DNA of 7,246 nt from Chitinophagaceae bacterium UBA2789 (GCA_002352145.1 DEHX01000064.1:37225-44470), one strand, 5' to 3'. Shown: positions 1 through 7,017, counted from the stretch's first letter. A program made the numbers and translations. Notes: generated from the letters alone by a model not told the origin.

Positions 1-2275
1 AAAAACTTTCATCAAACATACCATGCGTTTCCGCCATATGCTGGCTGTTTCGCGGCGCTTTGAAATGTCGCACTGCTTCCGGCATCCAGGTTAAGGTGTT
101 ATTTACATTACGGGTACCCTCCTGGTAAATATTGGTGGGATTTTGTTTTTCATAATCCTGAGGGCTGATGCCGATATTGCTGCGAACGACCATATGCTCC
201 AGCGACTCACCATCTCTTTCCCTCACTTTATCATTGGCTTTGCTGGCAATTTCATCTGTTCCAACCAACACAGGTACCGGCAACGGTTCGTATCGCAAAT
301 ACCTGATGCCTGTTTTTATAGCCACATTCGCATTTTCGGGCGCCACATCATGGGGCAGTGAATTACCAGCAATATCAACCGTCCTTACTTTCAACCGGTA
401 ACTTTTTCCAAAGCGAAGCATCGGTAATGTTTTTGGTGCAAGGCCCATGTTGACCTGCATTCGGAAAGGCACATTGTCTTTCAGTTTATACTTCTCTTTC
501 TCTGCATTATCGTTGCTCACAATATTTGCATTGTCTTCATTGATGCCCTTGCCCGGTTTGGGTACAGCTAAACTCCAGCCCTGCCAGCGGGCAATCACCT
601 CATTTACTTTATCAGTGTCTTTATCTTCATCATTCTCATCTTCAACCAGTGCAATATTGATACAGCCCTCATCAATAACTTCATCCTCTGCCAGCGGAAT
701 ATTTTCTGCTGTTGGAGCACCTACCGGCAAAAAGCCATAAGTGTTCTTCCGCTTATGCAGTGAATACCATTGTGTGGGTTTTTCTTCATAGGCAATATCC
801 ATCCGGTAGCCCTGCACCAGGTCATCTGCAAATAAGGTTTGAGTCGCTGGCGGAAGAATAACAGGATTGGCAATCACTGCCTTTATTTTTACATTCCCTG
901 CATCTCTCACTTTTTTAATGGCAACAGGATCTTTAAAGTTGATGACCGGCTGTGTTTTATTGGTGTTGAGCAGCTCTGCACTTTTCAGCTGGTTCTCCGG
1001 TTTTACAAAACCGGTAAAAATGATTTCATTGGCTTTTAATTTCTGAAAGATGGTTTCAGCCAGTCCGTTCTTTACCAGTCCGATTCCCGCACTGCGAAGG
1101 GCTGGCAATCCTTCATCCGTATCATCTTTATCATCCGCTACGGCTGGACCACATTCCTCGTTTTCTATAGGAAGCACTAAATTTTTATAAACATCCGAAT
1201 CAATCATCTGGAAAGTGAAGTAATTGCTTTTATCTGCCAGCTTCATACCTGTTTTTTCTACGATCGTTTCGGTATGGGTAACCAGTTTCATAGCCGCAGC
1301 ATCCGTATCATAAGTCACTACATCAAACTCGTCAGTGTTCAGTTTCAGCACACCTTTATCAATCGGGCTGCCGGCTTTTGGGGCTGCATAAAAGCCATTG
1401 GCAGTAGATTCATACGAAGTATTTGGCGCTACTACCGATACATCTTCTGCGAAATTCAGGTTAGTAGGCACAATGCGTACAGTTCCTTTAGCAGAAGCTG
1501 GAGCAGCAGGCAGAACAAAATCAACAATAAGCCCCAGCTTACGCAATATCACCGGGTAACTGGTGATTACAGAGAACACATCATGGTATTCAAAATCTTT
1601 GGGCGGTATGGGCGCCGGGCCTTTGGCCAAAATCTTTTCATTTTTGGCAAAATAATTATGCAGCTGACCAAAATCCCTGTCCACATTAGGCTGCTGGTTA
1701 TACGCAATCACCCGGTTGCCGGATAATTGTTGCTTCACCTGTACCTGTCCCAAATGTCCTTTCCGGATAAAATCAGTTTTAGTGAACCGTTTATTCTGGT
1801 TGGTAATAGGGGCCGTTTGGGTAAGGGCGACTTTGGATATCGGGTTCAGCCTGGTGTATTCTTTGGTAAAGAAACTGGCCTTAGGCAGCTCTGTCATTTT
1901 CAGGTTACCCACTTCCATATAAGTATCAAAAATAAAATTGCTGATATGCTTTACCGGGTATGATTTGATCTTGATCGTAGCCATGTTCACCGGTGCAAAT
2001 CCTTTTACTTTAATACCGCTGTGAAATAATTTCTCATACAAGGCCGGATCCCACTTCGATGTTACCGGTTTTAATTCGGCAGGTGTACCACTATTCCATT
2101 GCACATAGAAAACAGCCTGCTGAATTTTTTCCATCCATTTCAGTATATCGGGAAAAGCTGCCAATGTGGTTTCTGCTGCTGTTTCCAGCTGAATATTCAT
2201 CATGGCGCTGAGCATCCATTTACCTGTTTTGTAATCTTTCCACGGACAGGTGGTGACAATGATTTTTTGAGACAT
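1..2275 (-). CDS. Large protein of unknown function, C-terminus beyond window (partial)
   Basis: One uninterrupted minus-strand frame runs from an ATG at 2275 to the window edge, giving 758 visible codons with no stop. The protein begins MSQKIIVTTCPWKDYKTGKW and has no signal peptide or membrane segment. Visible landmarks are an acidic stretch at residues 381-388 (DDKDDTDE), a second at 546-555, a tryptophan-rich motif RWQGWSLAVPKPGK at 563-576, and LRFGKSYRLKVRTVDIAGNS at 620-639. The last looks like the edge strand of an Ig- or fibronectin-like beta domain (aromatic-x-hydrophobic-x-R...D-x-AGN). No catalytic motif was recognised. The ATG was chosen because it directly follows the preceding gene with a 39-bp spacer and the N-terminus reads as structured sequence; there is no clear Shine-Dalgarno. 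It is very probably co-transcribed with the 1181-residue gene upstream. From memory, the N-terminal region and the W-rich motif resemble an uncharacterised family paired with homologues of that gene in other phyla; this was not checked by search. Function unknown. Confidence 0.88.
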   Translation of the reverse strand, partial: MSQKIIVTTCPWKDYKTGKWMLSAMMNIQLETAAETTLAAFPDILKWMEKIQQAVFYVQWNSGTPAELKPVTSKWDPALYEKLFHSGIKVKGFAPVNMATIKIKSYPVKHISNFIFDTYMEVGNLKMTELPKASFFTKEYTRLNPISKVALTQTAPITNQNKRFTKTDFIRKGHLGQVQVKQQLSGNRVIAYNQQPNVDRDFGQLHNYFAKNEKILAKGPAPIPPKDFEYHDVFSVITSYPVILRKLGLIVDFVLPAAPASAKGTVRIVPTNLNFAEDVSVVAPNTSYESTANGFYAAPKAGSPIDKGVLKLNTDEFDVVTYDTDAAAMKLVTHTETIVEKTGMKLADKSNYFTFQMIDSDVYKNLVLPIENEECGPAVADDKDDTDEGLPALRSAGIGLVKNGLAETIFQKLKANEIIFTGFVKPENQLKSAELLNTNKTQPVINFKDPVAIKKVRDAGNVKIKAVIANPVILPPATQTLFADDLVQGYRMDIAYEEKPTQWYSLHKRKNTYGFLPVGAPTAENIPLAEDEVIDEGCINIALVEDENDEDKDTDKVNEVIARWQGWSLAVPKPGKGINEDNANIVSNDNAEKEKYKLKDNVPFRMQVNMGLAPKTLPMLRFGKSYRLKVRTVDIAGNSLPHDVAPENANVAIKTGIRYLRYEPLPVPVLVGTDEIASKANDKVRERDGESLEHMVVRSNIGISPQDYEKQNPTNIYQEGTRNVNNTLTWMPEAVRHFKAPRNSQHMAETHGMFDESF

Positions 2276-2283
2276 ATGCTAAA

Positions 2284-2311
2284 GTTTCTTGTTTCTGGTT
2301 GCTGGTTACTG
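2284..2311. repeat. Four-copy degenerate heptamer tandem repeat between the two large genes
   Basis: On the plus strand the units are GTTTCTT, GTTTCTG, GTTGCTG and GTTACTG, in exact 7-bp register; a partial fifth unit runs into the stop codon of the 1181-residue gene. On the coding strand this reads as repeated AACCAGN. The repeat fills 28 of the 39 spacer bases. Similar AACCAGA-type repeats are, from memory, common between genes in Bacteroidota. No stable hairpin is formed, so it is not a terminator. Confidence 0.75.
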
Positions 2312-2314
2312 GTT

Positions 2315-5300
2315 TTAAGCGGCGAATGCATCACAATACTGCTGCCATTCTCCTTCGCTGATAAGCATGGCAAATGTGGGATCGGCACCGGCGCCGGCAA
2401 ACTCTCTCGAGGTCTTCAGCGTAACGGTTTTGCTGAACATGAATATCTCGATCTTGATCTTCAATGTTGCCTGGCCCCACACTTTCGTTACTTTATCCTT
2501 ACCGTTTACAGTTTCAATATTCGCAATAAGCTGCAGCAGGAATTCCAGGCTGGCCGTGATGATTCCCAAAATGCTTAATGAGCCGTTGATACGCAGGTAG
2601 CCTTCAATGGTGATTTCCTTGCCATCATCTTCTTTTTTAGTCAGCTTAAAGTATACACCACCCATAATACTTACGGCACCACTGGCTACTCCGAGATTGA
2701 TAGAGGCGGCAGCGCCAAACTCCAGCGCTGCTTCTATGGTGCGGACACCTTTCATGTCCAGCTCCATCGCAAAGAAACCGCCTCCACCCAATGCAGAAAC
2801 AGTCAGTGTAAAGGGCTGATGCTTTTCACAGAAATTAAACCGCATGATCAGCGGGCCGCCGGTAAAGGATAAACTCACCGATGCACCGAGATTGATATTC
2901 CGCAAAGTGAAAGCGCCAAGCTGCACATCCGGTAAGGCCAGTGTATAACCAGAAGTAATGCCGCTGGTTGTTATATCTAAGAATGGCGGATCACTGAAAC
3001 CATCTGCCGGAATAAACTTCTGCAATACATTGATGAAGGTGAGCGGCCCTAAAAACTCCAGCGCCGGGTTCTTCATGTCTACTGTAAAATCCGTCTTCGT
3101 ATTAGCGCCGGTTTTAAACCCTACTTTCTTAAAGCCCACTTTGGCAAGCCCCATCAGGATTACATCAAAATTGCTGATATGCGAATCCACAATCAGCGCA
3201 TTCGGCTTATTGGCCTTGTAACGATACAGGCTTGTTTCAATGATCAGGCGGGCATCACCACCGGGTTTGAAAGTGAGCACATCACCAAAAAACTTTCGTT
3301 CAACCAGCCTGGCACCTTTCCAGTTGTATTGAGTAATATGTGCTTCTTCGGTTTCTATATTCTTTAATGCAGGAATGGGCGATTCGCCATTTAACAGGTC
3401 AGCCGTTTTCTTAATAATATCACCGAGGGGTATAATGCCAAATAGTTTGGCATCTGTATTAAAGAACTGCGACGGGTCCATCAGTTTGTTCTTCGCATCT
3501 TCAAGCTTACCACTGATAACGCCGTATGCTTTTGATAAACCGGTAATAGAAAAATTGGGCGAAAGACTGCCCCCCGTTTTATTACCGCTGCCGTTAAAAT
3601 TTACATCCAGTTTAGAGCTGGCAGCATGCAGTTTCGCAAATACACCACCGGCATTGCGGTCATCTTCCAATTGCACTTTGATAGCCTTACGCTGCCCCGT
3701 GATATTCTCCACGGCACTGGCGAAAATATCCAGCGAAGCAGTAGTCGGGACAAAACCCGGCGCTTCATTTTTATCAAAGCGGCCGTTAAAGACAATGTTC
3801 GCTGTTTCATAATGTGTTTCGCCCGGTTTGTTTACGCTGCGGGCAAGGGCCAGTTTCTGGTTGCGTAGCGAAACGGTATTGATGGCATTGCCATTGTAAG
3901 CATTATTCAGTTTGTTGATATTGCCTTCATGAAATGCCTGGCTGTCATTGACCGACACATTGGTACTGACAAATACGAGGGGCATTTCAAAACTAACATC
4001 ACCACCATCATAATCATAACCCACTAATTTGAAAAGAAAGGGCTGGCCGTTTGGCATAGTGGGCACAAACTGGTGGTCATCATTACCACTGATGGTACCG
4101 GTAAATTTTGTCGGAGTTTTAATAGTAGGCGTAGCTGCCGTTACAATCTTTATGGTGGAAAAAGGAAAAGCATTGTGCTTGTTCTCCCGGTTGACAGGGT
4201 TATATTTTTTTTCCTCTTCTGTAATCGCCACAAAATAACGCTGCCAGTTAGCCGCAAACCCGTTCTTCGGTTTGCGTTCTGTAATACGTACTAATGCTGC
4301 TTCATGACCGAAAGGATACATGTTGCCGGCATACACCACTTCCACATAATGATCTCTTGCCAATGTGGCAATATGTTTCCACTTCAGCATGTTCAGGTCG
4401 CTGAGCACACTGCTTAGTTCGGGTCTTTTAAATTCGACAATAGCATCCAGCCAGGCGCCAAGTGTACTCAGCATCAGGTTATTTACCTGCACCGGCTTAG
4501 GCCTGAATCCGGTGATACCAAAATTGCTGGTTTGGTGTACAATACAGTGACGGTCGTCATTATAGAGAGAAGTGATAAACTTATTCAGCCCGGCAGAATC
4601 CATTTTGCCATCCGGCGAATAATCCCGTTCCGGTTTGTTTTTCCAGTCACCGTCAATATCAGTAGCCCATAATGCCCTCACCGTTTTAATGGCATCGGTA
4701 GCCCTTGTGTTATCAAGTGCTCCTCGGCAATTGGTGCTGGCCAGTCTTGAATGCCACAATTCAAATGTAGAAAGTTGTGTGCCCTGCAGGTCGGGACGGT
4801 TCTTCAGTTTCGTTTCCTGTTTCCAGGCAGCAAACTGGTTGGGTGAAAGGAATAAACGATAGGGCACTTCTATCGCTGTTTCCATATCACCTACCGGGGC
4901 TGGTTTATTGCTGTTTAGAAATGCAGTGATATTGGCCAGTATTCCATCATCCTGTTTGATGACTGTCACAGGTAATTCGTTCTTCTGTATTTGTGTTACT
5001 TCATCTTTACCGGCAGCACGGATATTGCGGTTTACTTCCACCTGCCGGCGAAGCGTATCTTTTGTGGCCGGTTGTATTATCCTGCGGCCGGGATTATTAT
5101 TGTTCGCCGGCGGCTGCTTTACCGGTTCCGTTTTTACCGGCTCTGTTTTTATTACATCAACCTTCTGCGGCGCTTTGATATTGATATTATTATATGGAGC
5201 TGTATTTATATCAGCCGCACTGAACACCGGTGAGCAAGTGGCCCGTTTGTTGACCACTAACTGAAAACCGCTCCAGTCCAGTAATGACGAAGGAGAAAGA

Positions 5301-5860
5301 ACAATATTGTCTTTTCCTTTTGTGTCAAACACTAATCTTGTTTTACCGGCTATATAAGTTTTAGCCGGGGGAATTATAGTCTTCAGCCCGGGATTGATAG
5401 AGGGATTACCAATGATCATTGAAGTGATCACAGGTTCGTTAGGCTTATTCCATTTCAGGTCCTTTTTGGCAGCTGCGTCTAAGTTAGCCTGGCCATCTTC
5501 ACCACCTGCTTCTTCCCATGCCTGTTCAGCAAGACTTTGCGGATGAAACTCCACCAGCAGCAGGTAAGGCGCCGCTGTTTTGATCAATGACTTATTGTCT
5601 GGTGATTTTTTATACCCGGTAAAGGTCATCTTCAGTTCCAGCAGGTCCTGCGGACGAAAGAGTACCAGCTCGGTTTTGTCATTGAGTAAATCAGCAGTGC
5701 TGAATAAAGAATCAGCCCACTCTTCTGTGCTGCCCGCAAAAACAGGAGTAGCACTGAGACCGGTGCCAAGTCCCAGTAATTTTAGAAGCTTACGGCGGGA
5801 TTTACTTTGTGGTCCGTTGGAAATGGGACCACTTGCAGTTGGGCTGCCAGGTTTTTTCAT
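2315..5860 (-). CDS. Large exported protein of unknown function with Tat-like signal peptide
   Basis: The frame encodes 1181 residues. Residues 21-27 are SRRKLLK, a near match to the Tat consensus S/T-R-R-x-F-L-K, followed by a hydrophobic stretch and a plausible cleavage site after PVFA (residue 42). A flexible linker near 238-260 holds the repeat KTEPVKTEPVK, then Pro and Asn runs. Residues 413-424 (DYSPDGKMDSAG) resemble an EF-hand or dockerin calcium loop, but the usual final acidic residue is Gly. A conserved-looking block at 501-530 contains RDHYVEVVY and YPFGHEAALV. Residues about 985-1075 are rich in Gly and alternating hydrophobics (four glycines at 1025-1028), suggesting extended beta structure. 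The C-terminus reads FAGAGADPTFA then WQQYCDAFAA. No enzyme motif was recognised. A Bacteroidota-type promoter lies directly upstream, and the next large gene follows after 39 bp. From memory it resembles large uncharacterised proteins of several phyla; function unknown. Existence of the gene is near certain; export is an inference. Confidence 0.93.
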   Translation of the reverse strand: MKKPGSPTASGPISNGPQSKSRRKLLKLLGLGTGLSATPVFAGSTEEWADSLFSTADLLNDKTELVLFRPQDLLELKMTFTGYKKSPDNKSLIKTAAPYLLLVEFHPQSLAEQAWEEAGGEDGQANLDAAAKKDLKWNKPNEPVITSMIIGNPSINPGLKTIIPPAKTYIAGKTRLVFDTKGKDNIVLSPSSLLDWSGFQLVVNKRATCSPVFSAADINTAPYNNINIKAPQKVDVIKTEPVKTEPVKQPPANNNNPGRRIIQPATKDTLRRQVEVNRNIRAAGKDEVTQIQKNELPVTVIKQDDGILANITAFLNSNKPAPVGDMETAIEVPYRLFLSPNQFAAWKQETKLKNRPDLQGTQLSTFELWHSRLASTNCRGALDNTRATDAIKTVRALWATDIDGDWKNKPERDYSPDGKMDSAGLNKFITSLYNDDRHCIVHQTSNFGITGFRPKPVQVNNLMLSTLGAWLDAIVEFKRPELSSVLSDLNMLKWKHIATLARDHYVEVVYAGNMYPFGHEAALVRITERKPKNGFAANWQRYFVAITEEEKKYNPVNRENKHNAFPFSTIKIVTAATPTIKTPTKFTGTISGNDDHQFVPTMPNGQPFLFKLVGYDYDGGDVSFEMPLVFVSTNVSVNDSQAFHEGNINKLNNAYNGNAINTVSLRNQKLALARSVNKPGETHYETANIVFNGRFDKNEAPGFVPTTASLDIFASAVENITGQRKAIKVQLEDDRNAGGVFAKLHAASSKLDVNFNGSGNKTGGSLSPNFSITGLSKAYGVISGKLEDAKNKLMDPSQFFNTDAKLFGIIPLGDIIKKTADLLNGESPIPALKNIETEEAHITQYNWKGARLVERKFFGDVLTFKPGGDARLIIETSLYRYKANKPNALIVDSHISNFDVILMGLAKVGFKKVGFKTGANTKTDFTVDMKNPALEFLGPLTFINVLQKFIPADGFSDPPFLDITTSGITSGYTLALPDVQLGAFTLRNINLGASVSLSFTGGPLIMRFNFCEKHQPFTLTVSALGGGGFFAMELDMKGVRTIEAALEFGAAASINLGVASGAVSIMGGVYFKLTKKEDDGKEITIEGYLRINGSLSILGIITASLEFLLQLIANIETVNGKDKVTKVWGQATLKIKIEIFMFSKTVTLKTSREFAGAGADPTFAMLISEGEWQQYCDAFAA

Positions 5861-5885
5861 AAAGAAAGGTGTGATGGTTATTAAC

Positions 5886-5915
5886 CAAACTTAACTTTTT
5901 TACCTGCAATTCCAA
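5886..5915 (-). promoter_or_regulatory. Bacteroidota-type sigma-70 promoter for the 1181-residue gene
   Basis: On the minus strand the spacer after yqgE reads TTG, 19 bases, then TAAGTTTG, an exact match to the Bacteroidota -33/-7 pattern (TTG, about 19-21 bases, TAnnTTTG). The -7 box is at 5893-5886 and the -33 box at 5915-5913. Transcription would start near 5880, leaving a leader of about 20 bases before the ATG at 5860. It implies that the two large genes are transcribed independently of yqgE. Confidence 0.78.
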
Positions 5916-5957
5916 CTGAAAAAAATAAAATTGTCAATAACTTTTTTGGCTCAGCCT

Positions 5958-6434
5958 TTATGCAAACACTTCTTCTTCTGCCGGCTCCCAGCTTCCTTCG
6001 GCCATTTCTGCTTCGAGCTCCCCGGCATTCCAGCCGCAGTAGCCGATAAAGATCTTAATATCCGATACGGTGAGGCTTTTATTGTTGATTGCCGTAATGG
6101 CCTGTTTAAAATTGCCGCCGTAATAAACATCATCCCCAATAGCCTTTCCTTCCTGTATTATATCAGGCCTTTGGTGGATAAAAAACAAATGCTCAGTATC
6201 AACCGGCCCTCCTTCATACAACGGAAAAGCAGAACTGTGTTTAAATTCTTCCAGCTCATTCAGTTGACGGCTAAAGAGTTTGTTGACAACAAATCCAACT
6301 GCACCTTTCTCATTATATTCTGTGATCAGTATAACTGCATTCTCAAAATTAGTATCGTTCAATGCTGCAGTAGCCTTGAGCAACATACCAGTTTGCGGTT
6401 TCATGTCAATTGCTTTAAGTGAAGATTGTAACAT
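5958..6434 (-). CDS. yqgE: YqgE/AlgH family (DUF179) protein, short C-terminus
   Basis: The 158-residue product has the hallmarks of the YqgE/AlgH family: PQTGMLLKATAALND near residues 13-27, NFENAVILITEYNEKGAVGF at 29-48 ahead of VNK, GGPV at 75-78 followed by LFFIH, DDVYYGG in the middle, and the signature GYCGWNAGELEAE at 131-143 (usually GYAGW...GQLE) with GSW at 147-149. The family is small, globular and cytosolic. AlgH was named from an alginate regulation phenotype in Pseudomonas, but the biochemical role is not established. Homologues I recall are about 180-195 residues; this one stops nine residues after GSW, so the usual final helix is missing. No other frame restores it, and a promoter for the next gene lies shortly beyond the stop. 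The listed start at 6434 gives a 10-residue lead; ATG at 6404 (MKPQTG) is an alternative. No clear promoter was found upstream. Confidence 0.93.
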   Translation of the reverse strand: MLQSSLKAIDMKPQTGMLLKATAALNDTNFENAVILITEYNEKGAVGFVVNKLFSRQLNELEEFKHSSAFPLYEGGPVDTEHLFFIHQRPDIIQEGKAIGDDVYYGGNFKQAITAINNKSLTVSDIKIFIGYCGWNAGELEAEMAEGSWEPAEEEVFA

Positions 6435-6460
6435 GAAGTTACGCCGTACCGTTGCGGAAG

Positions 6461-6480
6461 GAAATGATGAAACTCATTTC
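6461..6480. other. 7-bp inverted repeat upstream of yqgE
   Basis: GAAATGA (6461-6467) and TCATTTC (6474-6480) pair perfectly around a 6-base loop. The repeat begins 26 bases upstream of the yqgE start at 6434, so it would lie in the leader RNA or act as a small operator. The stem is AT-rich and may be chance. Confidence 0.35.
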
Positions 6481-6515
6481 AGGCAGTATTGTGATGACTT
6501 TTTTATAGCCCCGCT

Positions 6516-6545
6516 ACCCTGTCCTGATAGTTATTGGTATTGTTG
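6516..6545. repeat. Diverged copy 1 of a palindromic intergenic repeat
   Basis: This 30-base segment matches 6571-6600 at 25 of 30 positions in the same orientation, starting ACCCTGTCC and continuing GATAGTT. Its palindrome is decayed (CCTGATAGTTATTGG), unlike copy 2. The copies are 55 bp apart. Confidence 0.6.
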
Positions 6546-6570
6546 AAAGACAAGTAACTAAACCGCTGTC

Positions 6571-6600
6571 ACCCTGTCCCGATAGTTTTCGGGATTGTCG
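6571..6600. repeat. Copy 2 of a palindromic intergenic repeat, CCCGA-loop-TCGGG
   Basis: The segment holds TCCCGA and TCGGGA (6577-6594) as a 6-bp stem around loop TAGTTT, within a 30-base unit shared with 6516-6545. From memory, CCCGATAG...ATCGGG palindromes recur many times between genes in Sphingobacteria-like genomes, much as REP elements do in enterics. No run of T follows, so a terminator role is unlikely. Confidence 0.62.
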
Positions 6601-6712
6601 GGGGCAACAACCTTCCTCTATATTCAACCACACTAAATCATCAGCTCATTCCATGAAATAGCAATCATCGACCTGCAAACTGCATGACAAACAAAAAAAA
6701 TAATTGATAAAA

Positions 6713-6745
6713 TTTGGCAACATCAAAAAAATAGTTTCACCTTTG
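6713..6745 (+). promoter_or_regulatory. Probable Bacteroidota-type promoter for the small cassette
   Basis: TTTG at 6713-6716 is followed after 21 bases by CACCTTTG at 6738-6745, a one-mismatch match to TAnnTTTG. Transcription would start around 6751-6753, about 12 bases before the ATG of the 30-codon ORF, and the RNA would end at the terminator near 6911, about 160 bases in all. Confidence 0.55.
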
Positions 6746-6764
6746 CATTCGCAAAAAATAAAAA

Positions 6765-6857
6765 ATGCTTCGCAGAAATACACATATTGAATCAGTGAAC
6801 AGGTTTAGTCCTAAAGGAGACTATGCAGGTTGCGGGGCATGTAGTGCTGCTGAATAA
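6765..6857 (+). CDS. Candidate 30-residue peptide with Cys-Gly-Ala-Cys motif
   Basis: ATG at 6765 to TAA at 6855-6857 encodes 30 residues beginning MLRRNTHIESVNRFSPKGDY and ending AGCGACSAAE. The ORF is placed as expected for a real gene: it begins about 12 bases after a predicted transcription start and is followed 27 bases later by a strong intrinsic terminator. The charged N-terminal part and small, Cys-containing tail could fit a precursor peptide, a metal-binding peptide or a leader peptide, but no family is recognised and no modifying enzyme or transporter is visible nearby. There is no run of one amino acid as in classical attenuator leaders. The transcript contains a hairpin (TAGTCC paired with GGAGACTA with one bulged base, 6806-6823), so a small RNA is an equally good reading. 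Confidence 0.45.
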   Translation: MLRRNTHIESVNRFSPKGDYAGCGACSAAE

Positions 6858-6884
6858 GTGTAATAACGAATTCAATCAATACAG

Positions 6885-6911
6885 GCCCCGACAGAATCGT
6901 CGGGGCTTTTT
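6885..6911 (+). terminator. Strong intrinsic terminator of the small cassette
   Basis: GCCCCGAC (6885-6892) pairs perfectly with GTCGGGGC (6899-6906) around loop AGAATC and is followed directly by five T. It ends the unit carrying the 30-codon ORF. There is no T run on the minus-strand side, so it acts in the plus direction only. Confidence 0.9.
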
Positions 6912-6916
6912 ATTGC

Positions 6917-6949
6917 ACCCCGTCAGCGGCTATAAGCCCTGACGGCGGT
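6917..6949. repeat. Long bulged hairpin just after the terminator
   Basis: CCGTCAG (6920-6926) pairs with CTGACGG (6939-6945), and inside it GGCT (6928-6931) pairs with AGCC (6935-6938) around ATA, leaving C6927 bulged. Three further pairs (ACC with GGT) extend the base past a second bulge. There is no T run on either side, so it is not a standard terminator. It may be a REP-like palindrome or an RNA structure of the following unit. Confidence 0.6.
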
Positions 6950-6983
6950 TAATAGAAAAAACAAAAGGACTTTGTGTAATAAA

Positions 6984-7016
6984 ATGCTTATTGAATCTAA
7001 GGATAACGAAAAATAA
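6984..7016 (+). CDS. Tiny 10-codon ORF ahead of the 52-codon ORF
   Basis: ATG at 6984 to TAA encodes MLIESKDNEK, and the next ATG follows one base after the stop. The start context AATAAAATGCT is identical to that of the ORF at 7018. It could be a leader peptide coupled to the next ORF, but it may equally be chance. Confidence 0.2.
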   Translation: MLIESKDNEK

Positions 7017-7017
7017 A

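Larger units (their letters stand above)
6435..6764. other. Intergenic region between divergent units; no gene recognised
   Basis: This 330-bp stretch separates yqgE (minus) from the short plus-strand unit starting at 6765. It holds an AT-rich hairpin close to the yqgE start, two diverged palindromic repeat copies, and a promoter-like sequence for the plus strand. Otherwise it has stop codons in all frames and nothing resembling a protein. No TAnnTTTG box facing yqgE was found. Confidence 0.6.

Noticed and set aside
1274..2578. Several plus-strand ORFs of 68-159 codons (1274-1726, 1727-1963, 2099-2578)
   Set aside because: They are shadows of the two long minus-strand genes, have atypical composition, and lack promoters.
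5949..5957. GGCTCAGCC palindrome next to a T run after yqgE, as a terminator
   Set aside because: The stem would be four base pairs with a one-base loop, which cannot form; no yqgE terminator is supported.
5931..6422. 163-codon plus-strand ORF
   Set aside because: It lies antisense to yqgE, whose family motifs are clear; the plus-strand product is Cys- and Phe-rich with no recognisable domain.
6822..6941. Plus-strand ORF starting at the ATG at 6822, preceded by AAAGGAG
   Set aside because: The spacing from GGAG to the ATG is only three bases, and the ORF reads through the intrinsic terminator at 6885-6911.
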